Shown: positions 27,672-35,407 of the stretch, in pieces
How positions within the stretch are numbered: position 1 is the first letter of the stretch
Layout: every line of letters begins with the position of its first letter
From: Vreelandella sp042466685
Lineage (GTDB): Bacteria > Pseudomonadota > Gammaproteobacteria > Pseudomonadales > Halomonadaceae
Assembly: GCF_042466685.1 (NCBI RefSeq)
Contig: NZ_CP170448.1
Location: 434,001-498,000, forward strand
Reading direction: 5' to 3'
Length of the DNA: 64,000 nucleotides
Program-made: the position numbers and the translations under genes
Notes under the pieces: generated by a model
Database searches by the model: none
Seen by the model: the letters and a program-made list of their open reading frames with translations, nothing else
What the model was told of the DNA's origin: nothing

Positions 27672-28367
27672 ATGGCACAAGACGAGACATTTTCACTGGC
27701 TTCTGCAGTCTACGAAAAGATTCTGGAAGCGATCATTGAAGGTCAGTATCCGGTTAACAAGAAACTACCGACCGAGGCGCAACTGTGCCAACGCTATGAA
27801 GTGTCCCGCCCGGTGTTGCGTGATGCCTTATCACGTCTCAAGGAAGACGAACTAGTGGTGTCTCGGAGAGGCTCTGGTAGTTTCGTGATCCGACAGCCCG
27901 ACAGCGCTGTTCTCAAGTTTGCGCCGATATCCAGTATTGCCGATATTCAGCGCTGCTTTGAATTTCGTACCAACGTCGAGGCGCGCGCAGCACACTTGGC
28001 CGCCCTGCGGCGAACGCAGGAACAACTTGATCGGATTCGCAGTTGCTACGATATCATTGACGAAGCTAATGCCCGTCATGAATTAGCAACTGATGAGGAC
28101 TACCGCTTTCACTTGGCGATCACCGAGGCGGCTAGCAACCATTACTACATCACCGTCATGAAATCACTTAACGAGAGCATAAGAGAAGGCATGAATCTGA
28201 CCAGGGGGCTGTCGTTGATGGCCTCCCAGGAACGTTTACAAATGGTGCAGAATGAACACTTGGCCATAGTGGAGGCTATCAGCGATAAAGATGGTGAGCG
28301 GGCAGAGGCCGCAATGCGCTCGCACATCGATAATGCTCGCCACCGCATGTTTGAGGGTGCTCATTAG
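27672..28367 (+). CDS. GntR-family (FadR subfamily) regulator, 231 aa
   Basis: An N-terminal winged helix (GQYPVNKKLPTEAQLCQRYE, then SRPVLRDALSRLKEDELVVS and GSGSFV) is followed by the all-helical FCD domain (about 85-225), which holds metal/ligand His residues, for example FHLAITEAASNHYY and HLAIVEAI. FCD regulators usually respond to sugar acids or organic acids. ATG 27672 follows GGAG and AGG and gives the standard length; the frame could be extended to 27564 but without a ribosome site. Position after tctA implies control of the flanking sugar-acid transporter and enzyme genes. Confidence 0.9.
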   Translation: MAQDETFSLASAVYEKILEAIIEGQYPVNKKLPTEAQLCQRYEVSRPVLRDALSRLKEDELVVSRRGSGSFVIRQPDSAVLKFAPISSIADIQRCFEFRTNVEARAAHLAALRRTQEQLDRIRSCYDIIDEANARHELATDEDYRFHLAITEAASNHYYITVMKSLNESIREGMNLTRGLSLMASQERLQMVQNEHLAIVEAISDKDGERAEAAMRSHIDNARHRMFEGAH

Positions 28368-29162
28368 GCCGTTCGTCTCTTCTGACACCGGGTTGCCTTC
28401 TGCCCCTTATAAGCCTAGTAAAGCGCGGGCTGTATCTAGCTAGTAATTGTATCGCCGAATGCAAGCAGCCAGTCGTCTCTTAAACTGTCGCCAAGGTACG
28501 ATGTCAAGCACAGTCGGTGTGGTAGCTCTCGATACCGAAAGATAACCTTGCTCGATTCAGGCACAGGGTATGTAGCGAGTAATACCATGCGTTGAGAAAC
28601 GAGATGCCTGTGTTTTGAAACATACTGTGGATTGGCAAAGATTGCCATGCGTTTAATCTGCGCAGCCAGCGCCCCCGCATATCTAACAACTTCATATAAA
28701 TATGATTGGCCAGTTATGAACGTGACTGTTTCAGGACATCCGTTAATTTTCTCTGTCTCAACGGGTAACGCTTGCTCCTACGGCAATATAACGTCTGTGG
28801 TAGCACGCAATCAGGCTTCTTACCAACCTTTTCTCCGAGCTGGGCTGGTGAAAGGACGGGCTAACTGTAGCTTCTTAAAGAGAGGCAAATGTCAGTGCCC
28901 TGCGTGTATGAATATTGAGCTAAGCGCTTTGAAATGGCAGTCTCGACCCAACTGTCTTGCTGTTTTCACAGCAAACGATTGAACTAAGTCAACGCGCCAC
29001 GACGTTTGATATCGAATGATTTGATGAGCCTATTCTGCCCGAACAAATTAAATATTAACGCATCGGTTCGGCCAGGTAGCCGATTTCCATTGCCAGCCCA
29101 ACGCTGGCCTTTGACATTAACCTCGAAGCGCCATCCATTTACTCATTCAGGGAGAAGTAACG
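28368..29162. other. Intergenic region with an uncertain gene remnant
   Basis: No intact gene is supported. On the minus strand from about 28437 to 28700 one frame is open and reads AALAAQIKRMAIFANPQY-like residues followed by LPHRLCLTSYLGD; this is weakly reminiscent of the NPEFYKAQAMRL ... LPRGCL segment found in TOTE-type helicases, and could be a decayed piece of a mobile-element gene. The plus-strand frame at 28632-28982 overlaps it and has no recognisable content. GGGAGAAG at 29151-29158 is the ribosome site of the next gene. Confidence 0.3.
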
Positions 29163-30023
29163 TTGTCTATCCCTACGAATACTCGTCAATTAACAGGAGT
29201 TCCGCCCGCTTATAAGGCACTTGCAGGGGCAATCGACTGCCATATTCATCTATTTTTAGACGGCTTTGAAGCGCAGCGAGGCGGCCCCAAAATAGCTGAG
29301 CTGGCAACGGTTGCCGATTACCGAGAGGTTCAGCAACGGCTCTCGCTGGAGCGCGTTGTGGTGACACAGCCTAATGCCTATCAGTTGGATAATCGGGCTA
29401 CTTTGCAAGGAGTGGAGGAAATTGGACAGGATAGCGCACGTGCGATTGTGGCCATTGCCCCGGATGCTTCCAACCAACAGATTGAGGCTCTACACGCACA
29501 AGGGGCGCGGGGTGCCAGGATTATGCAGTTGCCCGGCGGGGCTGTGGGAATTGAGGATTTAACTACCTTAGAAGAGCGAGTGCGCGCGTTTGGCTGGCAC
29601 TTGATGGTGCAGTTCAATGGTCGCGAAATAGATGACTATATGGCTAAACTGAACGCGGTAAAAGCCGATTACATCATCGACCATATAGGCAAATTTATGC
29701 CACCTGTTGCTCCTGATGATCACCGAGTTGAGCAGCTTCTCCGCTTGCTGGATCGCGGCAATGCTTGGGTGAAAATTTGTGCTGGTTATGAAGCCAGTCT
29801 AAGTGGCGGGCCTGAGTATACTGATGTTGGACTTATAGCAAAGCGGTTAATCAAGCACGCACCTGAGCGAATAATCTGGGGCTCAAATTGGCCGCATGTT
29901 GGCGTCTCCCGCGAGCACTACCCGGATGATGCCGAACAGCTTGACGTGCTGCTGCATTGGGCAGATGTGGATACGCGTCAAAAAATTCTGGTGGATAACC
30001 CAGCAGCGCTATACGGCTTTTAA
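29163..30023 (+). CDS. Amidohydrolase-2 family protein, D-galactarolactone isomerase-like, 286 aa
   Basis: A TIM-barrel metal-dependent hydrolase of the amidohydrolase_2 group: the strand-1 metal motif DCHIHLF near 24-30, IDHIGKF near 172 and WGSNWPHVG near 243, close in style to D-galactarolactone isomerase (Gli), 4-sulfomuconolactone hydrolase and LigI. Start TTG 29163 lies five bases after GGGAGAAG. In the oxidative uronate route, uronate dehydrogenase makes the 1,5-lactone and Gli converts it to the 1,4-lactone. A 13-codon stub matching the start of a uronate-dehydrogenase-like gene follows 86 bp downstream, which supports this reading. Other lactonase functions remain possible. Confidence 0.8.
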   Translation: MSIPTNTRQLTGVPPAYKALAGAIDCHIHLFLDGFEAQRGGPKIAELATVADYREVQQRLSLERVVVTQPNAYQLDNRATLQGVEEIGQDSARAIVAIAPDASNQQIEALHAQGARGARIMQLPGGAVGIEDLTTLEERVRAFGWHLMVQFNGREIDDYMAKLNAVKADYIIDHIGKFMPPVAPDDHRVEQLLRLLDRGNAWVKICAGYEASLSGGPEYTDVGLIAKRLIKHAPERIIWGSNWPHVGVSREHYPDDAEQLDVLLHWADVDTRQKILVDNPAALYGF

Positions 30024-30109
30024 AGCGTTGTTTTATATAAAGATCGATATTTTTGAATTTTTCGTGTGTTTTTACAAACGTGGCTTTTCATAAGCAATAA
30101 GGAATTAAC

Positions 30110-30151
30110 ATGTTAAATCGTATTCTAGTAACCGGCCCGGTGTCAGGGTAG
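30110..30151 (+). pseudogene. N-terminal stub of a uronate dehydrogenase-like NAD-dependent epimerase gene
   Basis: Behind an AAGGA ribosome site, ATG 30110 opens a frame MLNRILVTGPVSG ending at a TAG. The residues fit the first Rossmann strand and glycine loop of NAD-dependent epimerase/dehydrogenases such as uronate dehydrogenase (NRLLLTGAAGG). The homology stops at about 30140, where TGTCAGGGTAG, a likely IS end, begins. The rest of the gene is absent from the window, so the step it encoded is lost or supplied elsewhere. The short match makes the specific enzyme an inference from context. Confidence 0.5.
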
Positions 30152-30330
30152 TTGAAGTTCATCCCCAGTGATCAGGCGGACTGGGTGATAGGCTGATTTG
30201 ATTCTATCGCCAGTTTGATGGCCGCTTCTCTGAATTCGTCGGTATAAGAATTGGTTTTCTTCTGAGTCAGGACACATTTCTACAAGTAGAAGATATAAGG
30301 CCTGGAGGTATCTACGAAACCTGGGGCACT
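30141..30330 (-). mobile_element. IS3-family orfA fragment
   Basis: On the minus strand the frame TQKKTNSYTDEFREAAIKLA, continuing IESNQPITQSA and a stop, is the N-terminal helix-turn-helix of an IS3-type OrfA (YTEEFREAAVKLA...ISQTA). It is followed at once by CACTGGGGATGAACTTCAAC-type sequence and ends at TGTCAGGGTAG (30141), which looks like an IS terminus. Most of the element is deleted. It differs from the IS3 at 11384. Confidence 0.65.
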
Positions 30331-30341
30331 CCAAACGACAG

Positions 30342-31088
30342 CTGACCCAGATCCAACAATACCAAAATTTCGCCTATTTTGAGATCGGCATCAGCCGGCG
30401 ACAGATAGCTAAGGTTCTTTTCTTTCACAGCAGCACCGTTAGTTGCGAGATAAAGCATATCAATCTGAAATCTGACCAGTGGATATGTGCCTGAACAGGA
30501 TCAGTTGACCAGTGATCAACGCTGACGTAGCGCTTGGAAAGTGACTAAGCGGCTATCAAGCCTGATTCGTTGGGTCGCTAGCCAATTAATGGACAAATTG
30601 GGCCCTCAAAAAATCAGCGGCTTCATGGCCAATGCAAACGGCGTTTATGTGAACTATCAGCGGATCTACGCGCTCACCTGGGTTGACAAGAAGCACGGCG
30701 GGGACTTATGGAAACGACTCTGACTGCCACGCCAACGGCGCTATCAGCGCCAGTTAACTAAACGGGTAGGGTTGGGCAAGGTCCCGCATCGGGAATTAAA
30801 CAGCGCCCTGCCGAGGTGGTAGAACGTCGCCATATTGGGCGTTGGGAAGGCGACCCGTACCGCTCATTTCAGCGTGGTAGCAATGAAAACAACAATAGTT
30901 TGATTAGGCAGTATTTTCCTAAAGGTATTGGCTTCCGAAAAGTGGCTAATGCCGAGGTCTGAAGTTTCATCAATACGCTAAACTATAGACCAAGAAAGCG
31001 GTTGGGATACCGGCGAACCCCAGTCCAGGTCTTCTTAGATGAATGCACTGAAGCACTTGAAACCGCAGGTGCTGTATTAATTGGTTGA
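30342..31088 (+). mobile_element. IS30-family transposase remnant
   Basis: Broken plus-strand frames follow the IS30 order. First LTQIQQYQNFAYFEIGISRR with QIAKVLFFHSSTVSCEI (helix-turn-helix), then KISGFMANANGVYVNYQRIY and WVDKKHGGDLWKRL, then RRHIGRWEGD fused by an internal deletion to PYRSFQRGSNENNNSLIRQY and YRPRKRLGYRRTPVQVFLDE, ending with a stop at 31088. Several in-frame stops and the loss of the first DDE Asp region make it non-functional. Confidence 0.8.
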
Positions 31089-31264
31089 ATTCAGTAAATA
31101 AGCGAAAAGCGGGTCGGGCTTGCGCTCGATCTGATTTTAAAGACGTAGGCCTAGCGCATGCAGTTTTCGTACTGAGTCTAAATCCTTATGTGTTGCGAAT
31201 CAGTTGCTTTGGCCTTAGTTAAAGTAGTAAAAAATGTAAGCGATGGGTGTTGACATGTAAATTA

Positions 31265-32056
31265 TCACTTTTTTGCATATCCAAGATTCTCTGAGATATT
31301 ACGACCTGCCTCAATAAGTATTTTCTTGTATTCATTTGTTATTTCTTGATGGTAACGGATACTGGGAATCGACATACTCAAGGCCGCAATGGCTTTACCG
31401 TTATGGTCGAATATAGGCGTGGCGAAACAGCAGACTCCTTCATCCATTTCCTCAAGATCTTCTGATAACTCGCTTTTGGCTATAGAGCTAAGCTCTTTTT
31501 TTAAAACTTGCTCGGAAGTTACTGTTTTTTCTGTGCGAGGTTCGAGCTTTATATTTTGAAGTAATGTATCCAGCTGATTTTGTGGCAAATGAGCGAGTAG
31601 TGCCTTCCCAATCGAATTAGTGTAGGCCGGGCTACGGTCACCGATTCGCGTATGCATGCATAAATTGAAATGCGAATTGTACTTGTGGACATAGACGACT
31701 TCGGCAGTGCTGGTGTCTAAAGTACCTAGGTGAACAGCCTCTCGTGTCAGTTTCGATAGTGAGGCCATGGCAGGGTCTGCCGTTTTAATGAGATCTACAT
31801 TGCCTAATGCCGAGCTCCCCAGTACGAATACCTTCATCGTCAGTCGGTATTTTTCGCTCTCTGGATTTTGCGTAACGTAGCCAAGGTTTTTTAAGGTCTG
31901 AAGAAAGCGATAGGCCGTACTTTTGGACATTACAGCACGTTGTGACAAGTCCGCCAGGCTAGATTCTCCCACGGCATCCAAACCCTCAAGAATAGCTATT
32001 ACTTTAAGCACCGCCGTTACATTGTCGACTTTCATATCAGATGTCATAAGCTCCAT
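31265..32056 (-). CDS. kdgR: KdgR-like IclR-family regulator, 263 aa
   Basis: An N-terminal winged helix (SLADLSQRAVMSKSTAYRFL, then QTLKNLGYVTQNPESEKYRL) and a C-terminal GAF-like effector domain (SIGKALLAHL, CFATPIFDHNGKAIAALSMS). The whole sequence follows KdgR of enteric bacteria closely in order and wording (VTAVLKVIAILEGL, NVDLIKTAD, YNSHFNLCMHTRIGDRSPAY). KdgR represses pectin and uronate genes and is released by 2-keto-3-deoxygluconate, which is also the product of alginate breakdown. It is divergent from the alginate locus; four KdgR-box-like palindromes lie in the divergent region, one 12 bases before this start, which suggests autoregulation. ATG 32041 is an alternative start. Confidence 0.9.
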   Translation of the reverse strand: MELMTSDMKVDNVTAVLKVIAILEGLDAVGESSLADLSQRAVMSKSTAYRFLQTLKNLGYVTQNPESEKYRLTMKVFVLGSSALGNVDLIKTADPAMASLSKLTREAVHLGTLDTSTAEVVYVHKYNSHFNLCMHTRIGDRSPAYTNSIGKALLAHLPQNQLDTLLQNIKLEPRTEKTVTSEQVLKKELSSIAKSELSEDLEEMDEGVCCFATPIFDHNGKAIAALSMSIPSIRYHQEITNEYKKILIEAGRNISENLGYAKK

Positions 32057-32068
32057 GGTTCCAAAAAT

Positions 32069-32087
32069 AATGAAATGCGGTTTTATA
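32069..32087. promoter_or_regulatory. KdgR-box-like palindrome before kdgR
   Basis: AATGAAATGCGGTTTTATA matches the pattern of KdgR operators (A/T-rich arms AATRAAAY...RTTTYAT around a short GC-containing centre). It lies 12 bases upstream of the kdgR start codon. Confidence 0.65.
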
Positions 32088-32168
32088 TATATATTTTATA
32101 CGCTCCAGATGTAGTGAGTGCAATATATGAATCTATTATTATAGGAATAACGTTAGAACAAAAAATTA

Positions 32169-32248
32169 TTAAAACAACGTTTTAAAAATTACCCCTAGCT
32201 GATAGCTTGTCTAAAACGATGTTTCATAAAATTGAAATTACGTTTCTA
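32169..32248. promoter_or_regulatory. Three KdgR-box-like palindromes before the alginate operon
   Basis: TTAAAACAACGTTTTAA (32169-32185), CTAAAACGATGTTTCATAA (32211-32229) and TTGAAATTACGTTTCTA (32232-32248) share a core AAAM...ACGTTT with the box at 32069. They lie upstream of the SDR at 32334, which leads the lyase and transporter genes. Confidence 0.7.
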
Positions 32249-32333
32249 TTTTTTCTTATTCCTTCGTTGCCGTTCTGTAGGTTGAAGTGACGCAGATATG
32301 ATTTTGACAATTATTTTCTTCGGGAGCTGCTAA

Positions 32334-33107
32334 GTGTTTAATGATTTGAAAGGCAAAAAAGTGTTGGTGACAGGGTCTACTGCGGGTATTGGGCTGGCAG
32401 TGGCCAAGGTGCTGGCAGAAACTGGTGCGAAAGTAGTGCTGCATGGTAGCCGTTCTGTTGCGGACGCGCAGCCCATTCTTGAGCAATTTGATGACTCTTG
32501 CCAAGTAACTTACTTCCAAGCAGATATCCGCAGCTCTCAGGATTGTAAAAAACTCGTTGAGTCATCAGCAGACTATTTAGGCGGTATTGACGTTTTAATT
32601 AATAATGCTGGTGGATTGGGGGGGCGCAAAGGCCTGGAGGATATTGATGACGACCTCTTGGACCTTGTGATGGATCTTAATATTCGTTCCGTTGTGATGG
32701 TTACTAAGTATGCCATTCCTTTTTTGCGTGAGTCTGCGCAAAAGAGTGGTGGGACTAGCAGTGTCATAAGTACTGGGTCTATCGCAGGCCGAGAAGGTGG
32801 TGGTCCAGGAGCGTCTCTTTACGGTGGTAGTAAGAGCATGTTGCACAATCTTCACCGCAACTGGGTTAAGGAATTCACCAAAGACAATATCCGCTTCAAT
32901 ATTGTAGCGCCGGGCACCATTGATACAGCCTTTCACGAAGATAAGAAACAGGAAGTGAGAGACGCGATCAGCGGCACTATTGCCATGGGGCGTTTTGGGA
33001 CATCCGAGGAAGTAGCTCCTAGCTATGTGTTCCTTGCCTCTCACGCTATGAGTGGGTATATCACTGGCCAAGTTATAGATGTGAATGGCGGGCAGATGTG
33101 CCCATAA
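32334..33107 (+). CDS. SDR-family 4-deoxy-L-erythro-5-hexoseulose uronate (DEH) reductase candidate, 257 aa
   Basis: A classical SDR: TGSTAGIGLAV near residue 13, NNAGG near 88, and catalytic Ser/Tyr/Lys in SVISTGS and SLYGGSKSM. Start GTG 32334 follows CGGGAGCTGCTAA. It is the first gene of the alginate operon, 58 bp ahead of the first PL17 lyase. The known cytoplasmic step after PL17 is NAD(P)H-dependent reduction of DEH to 2-keto-3-deoxygluconate by an SDR enzyme, so this is the best candidate. Its paralogue at 23181 shares most of the C-terminal half. Cofactor preference cannot be read with confidence. Confidence 0.85.
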   Translation: MFNDLKGKKVLVTGSTAGIGLAVAKVLAETGAKVVLHGSRSVADAQPILEQFDDSCQVTYFQADIRSSQDCKKLVESSADYLGGIDVLINNAGGLGGRKGLEDIDDDLLDLVMDLNIRSVVMVTKYAIPFLRESAQKSGGTSSVISTGSIAGREGGGPGASLYGGSKSMLHNLHRNWVKEFTKDNIRFNIVAPGTIDTAFHEDKKQEVRDAISGTIAMGRFGTSEEVAPSYVFLASHAMSGYITGQVIDVNGGQMCP

Positions 33108-33165
33108 CGGTAAAGTTAAATTCGCCTTATAAAATATAATAAAATGCAGAGAAGTGAGTAAATAA

Positions 33166-35331
33166 ATGGATACAGCGTTGTTGTTCAGTGCGACTGAGCT
33201 CGATGAGCTTCGGAAGGCTTTCGAAAGCGATATTACAAACCCTTTGCTTCTTCAAAGAGTGGTTAATGCCCAAGAAAAACTGCGCCCACTTCTCTGCTCG
33301 CCACTGAATATTCCTGGCCAGGGAGAGGCTGGAGGGAGTGAGCATGCTCAGCATAAGCTTAACTACCAGCATCTGAACCTTGCATCTCAGCTGTGGTTGA
33401 TTACTTCAGATTTGAGCTGTTTAGAGTTTTCGAAAGCCATGCTACTTGGCTATGCAAAGATGTATGAATCTTTACCTCCACATGTATCAAAAGACAGCAA
33501 CCCGCCCGGAAAGCTTTTTCATCAATGTCTTAACGAAAGCATGTGGCTTTTATATGCAGTAGATGCCTATAGCAACATTCACTCTGAGTTGGCTAAAGAT
33601 GAAGCTCAGGTTATTGAGAATCGCCTGTTTAGACCTATGGTCGACCTTGTCGCCATACAGAACGTAGATGATTTTGATGTTATTCATAATCATGGCATCT
33701 GGTCTGTGGCCGCAGTCTGCTTTGCTGGTCTTGTGCTTGCTGACGATGATCTTGTAGCGCGTTCTTTGTATGGCAATAACAAAGATGGTAAGACCGGCGG
33801 GTTTTACGCGCAGCTTGATAAGCTTTTTTCTCCCGATGGCTATTATCTGGAGGGGCCCTACTACCATCGCTTTGCATTACGCCCCGTAATTTTACTGGCA
33901 GAGGCCTTGTTTCAAAGTGGTAGGGATTCTGAAATTTATCAATATAGAGCAGGAATTATCGGCAAAGCGATAGAGTGTCTGCAAGAGCTAGCATTTGGCA
34001 ACGGACGATTTGTCGCAATAAATGACAGTTCTAAGACGATTGGATTGTCAGATGAAGGCGCAGTCTTAGGAGCGGTTACACTGGTAGGACGTTACGATAA
34101 GTGCGAGTTGCACCGCGCTATGTTGGATACTCTCATGGATGATGTGAGTCGCCTACCTTTGCTAGCATCGACACGCCTCTTTCTTGAACGTATTCAAAAT
34201 CATGCCAAGATCCCGGTAGCACGTGATAGCCGCTACATCGTAGATGGTGCTAATGGGGATCAGGGTGGTGTTGCAATAATGCGTGCTCCCACCTCGAGTA
34301 ATGAGGAGGCCATGGTTTATATGACCTTTGGGCAGCATGGTAGTGATCCAGTATTGCATTCTGCGCTTGATCATGGTCATTTTGATGGGTTGCACTTAGG
34401 GTTTTTTAACGGCAAGTTTGAATCACTTACTGATTATGGTTTTTGTCGGTGGGTTAATGTAGAGCCTAAGTTTGGTGGTCGCTATACGGCCGAGAATAAA
34501 ACTTATGCCAAGCAAACAGTTGCTCATAACACCATAGTGGTAGATGAAGTATCGCAACACGCACTGGATACGCAACGTGCCTGTGATAACCATGGCTCTT
34601 TAGTATATATCGATTTTTCAAACCCGAAATGTCAGTCCATAAGCGCTCGCTTGATAGGCTACTACCCCGATGTCTCGCTTCAGCGCACTATCTTTTTAAT
34701 TGATCTGCCGGACATTAATGAGCCGTTGCTAGTCGATATTCAACGCGCTGAGAGTGAGTCTGAACACCGTTACGACAGTCCGCTACACTTTCAGGGGCAA
34801 ATCATTACAACAAAGCCTGCTTTGCAACCCTGTGAATCTCCACGACCATTATCTACAGGCAATGGTTACCAGCATCTATGGAAGCTCTCTCAGACGGCAC
34901 GTATTGCTGCCAACCATTCGGCAAGCATAACTTGGCTGCAAGAGGATACTTTTACTTCTGCACATGTTGCTACCTCAAACCCCAGTGAAATTGTTTATGG
35001 TCTTACTGGAGCAAAAGACCCAGATAATAATCTGCGCAACGAACCTTACTTGATGTCCAGATCGCAAGGCGTTGACCATACTGTTGCCACTGTAATTGAG
35101 ACCCATGGATATTTTGATGAAGCCCATGAAGTTTGCCATGGCGCAAGCGCTTCAATAGAAGATGTCAAAATTTTATCGAGCAGTAGTGATAACGCAATTA
35201 TTGAGCTTTCTCTAGTTTGCGGTCGAAGCTTTCGACTCTCTGTGGCATTTCAAGATGCTGGAGATCACTCGGTGGAGATTGCTGGCCAGGAGCACGGCTG
35301 GAACGGGTGGTTTGATTTCATAGAAGTGTAA
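33166..35331 (+). CDS. PL17-type oligoalginate lyase (heparinase II/III fold), copy 1, 721 aa
   Basis: An alpha/alpha-toroid N-terminal domain is followed by a heparinase II/III-like beta-sandwich. Residues fitting the PL17 active site are N175-H176 in VIHNHGIWS, the Tyr pair 232-233 in LEGPYYHRFAL, and H403/H405 in SALDHGHFDGLH near the structural metal. NVEPKFGGRY and YAKQTVAHNTIVVDE are further PL17 hallmarks. There is no signal peptide, so it should act in the cytoplasm, cleaving imported alginate oligomers exolytically to monouronates that open to DEH. It is the second gene of the operon and four bases from the next PL17 frame; the two are clear paralogues. Confidence 0.9.
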   Translation: MDTALLFSATELDELRKAFESDITNPLLLQRVVNAQEKLRPLLCSPLNIPGQGEAGGSEHAQHKLNYQHLNLASQLWLITSDLSCLEFSKAMLLGYAKMYESLPPHVSKDSNPPGKLFHQCLNESMWLLYAVDAYSNIHSELAKDEAQVIENRLFRPMVDLVAIQNVDDFDVIHNHGIWSVAAVCFAGLVLADDDLVARSLYGNNKDGKTGGFYAQLDKLFSPDGYYLEGPYYHRFALRPVILLAEALFQSGRDSEIYQYRAGIIGKAIECLQELAFGNGRFVAINDSSKTIGLSDEGAVLGAVTLVGRYDKCELHRAMLDTLMDDVSRLPLLASTRLFLERIQNHAKIPVARDSRYIVDGANGDQGGVAIMRAPTSSNEEAMVYMTFGQHGSDPVLHSALDHGHFDGLHLGFFNGKFESLTDYGFCRWVNVEPKFGGRYTAENKTYAKQTVAHNTIVVDEVSQHALDTQRACDNHGSLVYIDFSNPKCQSISARLIGYYPDVSLQRTIFLIDLPDINEPLLVDIQRAESESEHRYDSPLHFQGQIITTKPALQPCESPRPLSTGNGYQHLWKLSQTARIAANHSASITWLQEDTFTSAHVATSNPSEIVYGLTGAKDPDNNLRNEPYLMSRSQGVDHTVATVIETHGYFDEAHEVCHGASASIEDVKILSSSSDNAIIELSLVCGRSFRLSVAFQDAGDHSVEIAGQEHGWNGWFDFIEV

Positions 35332-35407
35332 TTTATTGAAAGCATTTTTTATGTCGATTATTTCGGCAGGGTATTTGTCGTGCCAACATCAGCGGCTGAG
35401 GATGATC

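Noticed and set aside
28632..28982. Plus-strand frame of 116 codons with several Cys residues
   Set aside because: No ribosome site or recognised fold, and it overlaps an open minus-strand remnant; left as intergenic.
30110..30151. First taken as the start of an intact NAD-dependent epimerase
   Set aside because: The frame stops after 13 codons at IS-type DNA and no continuation was found downstream, so it is called a stub.
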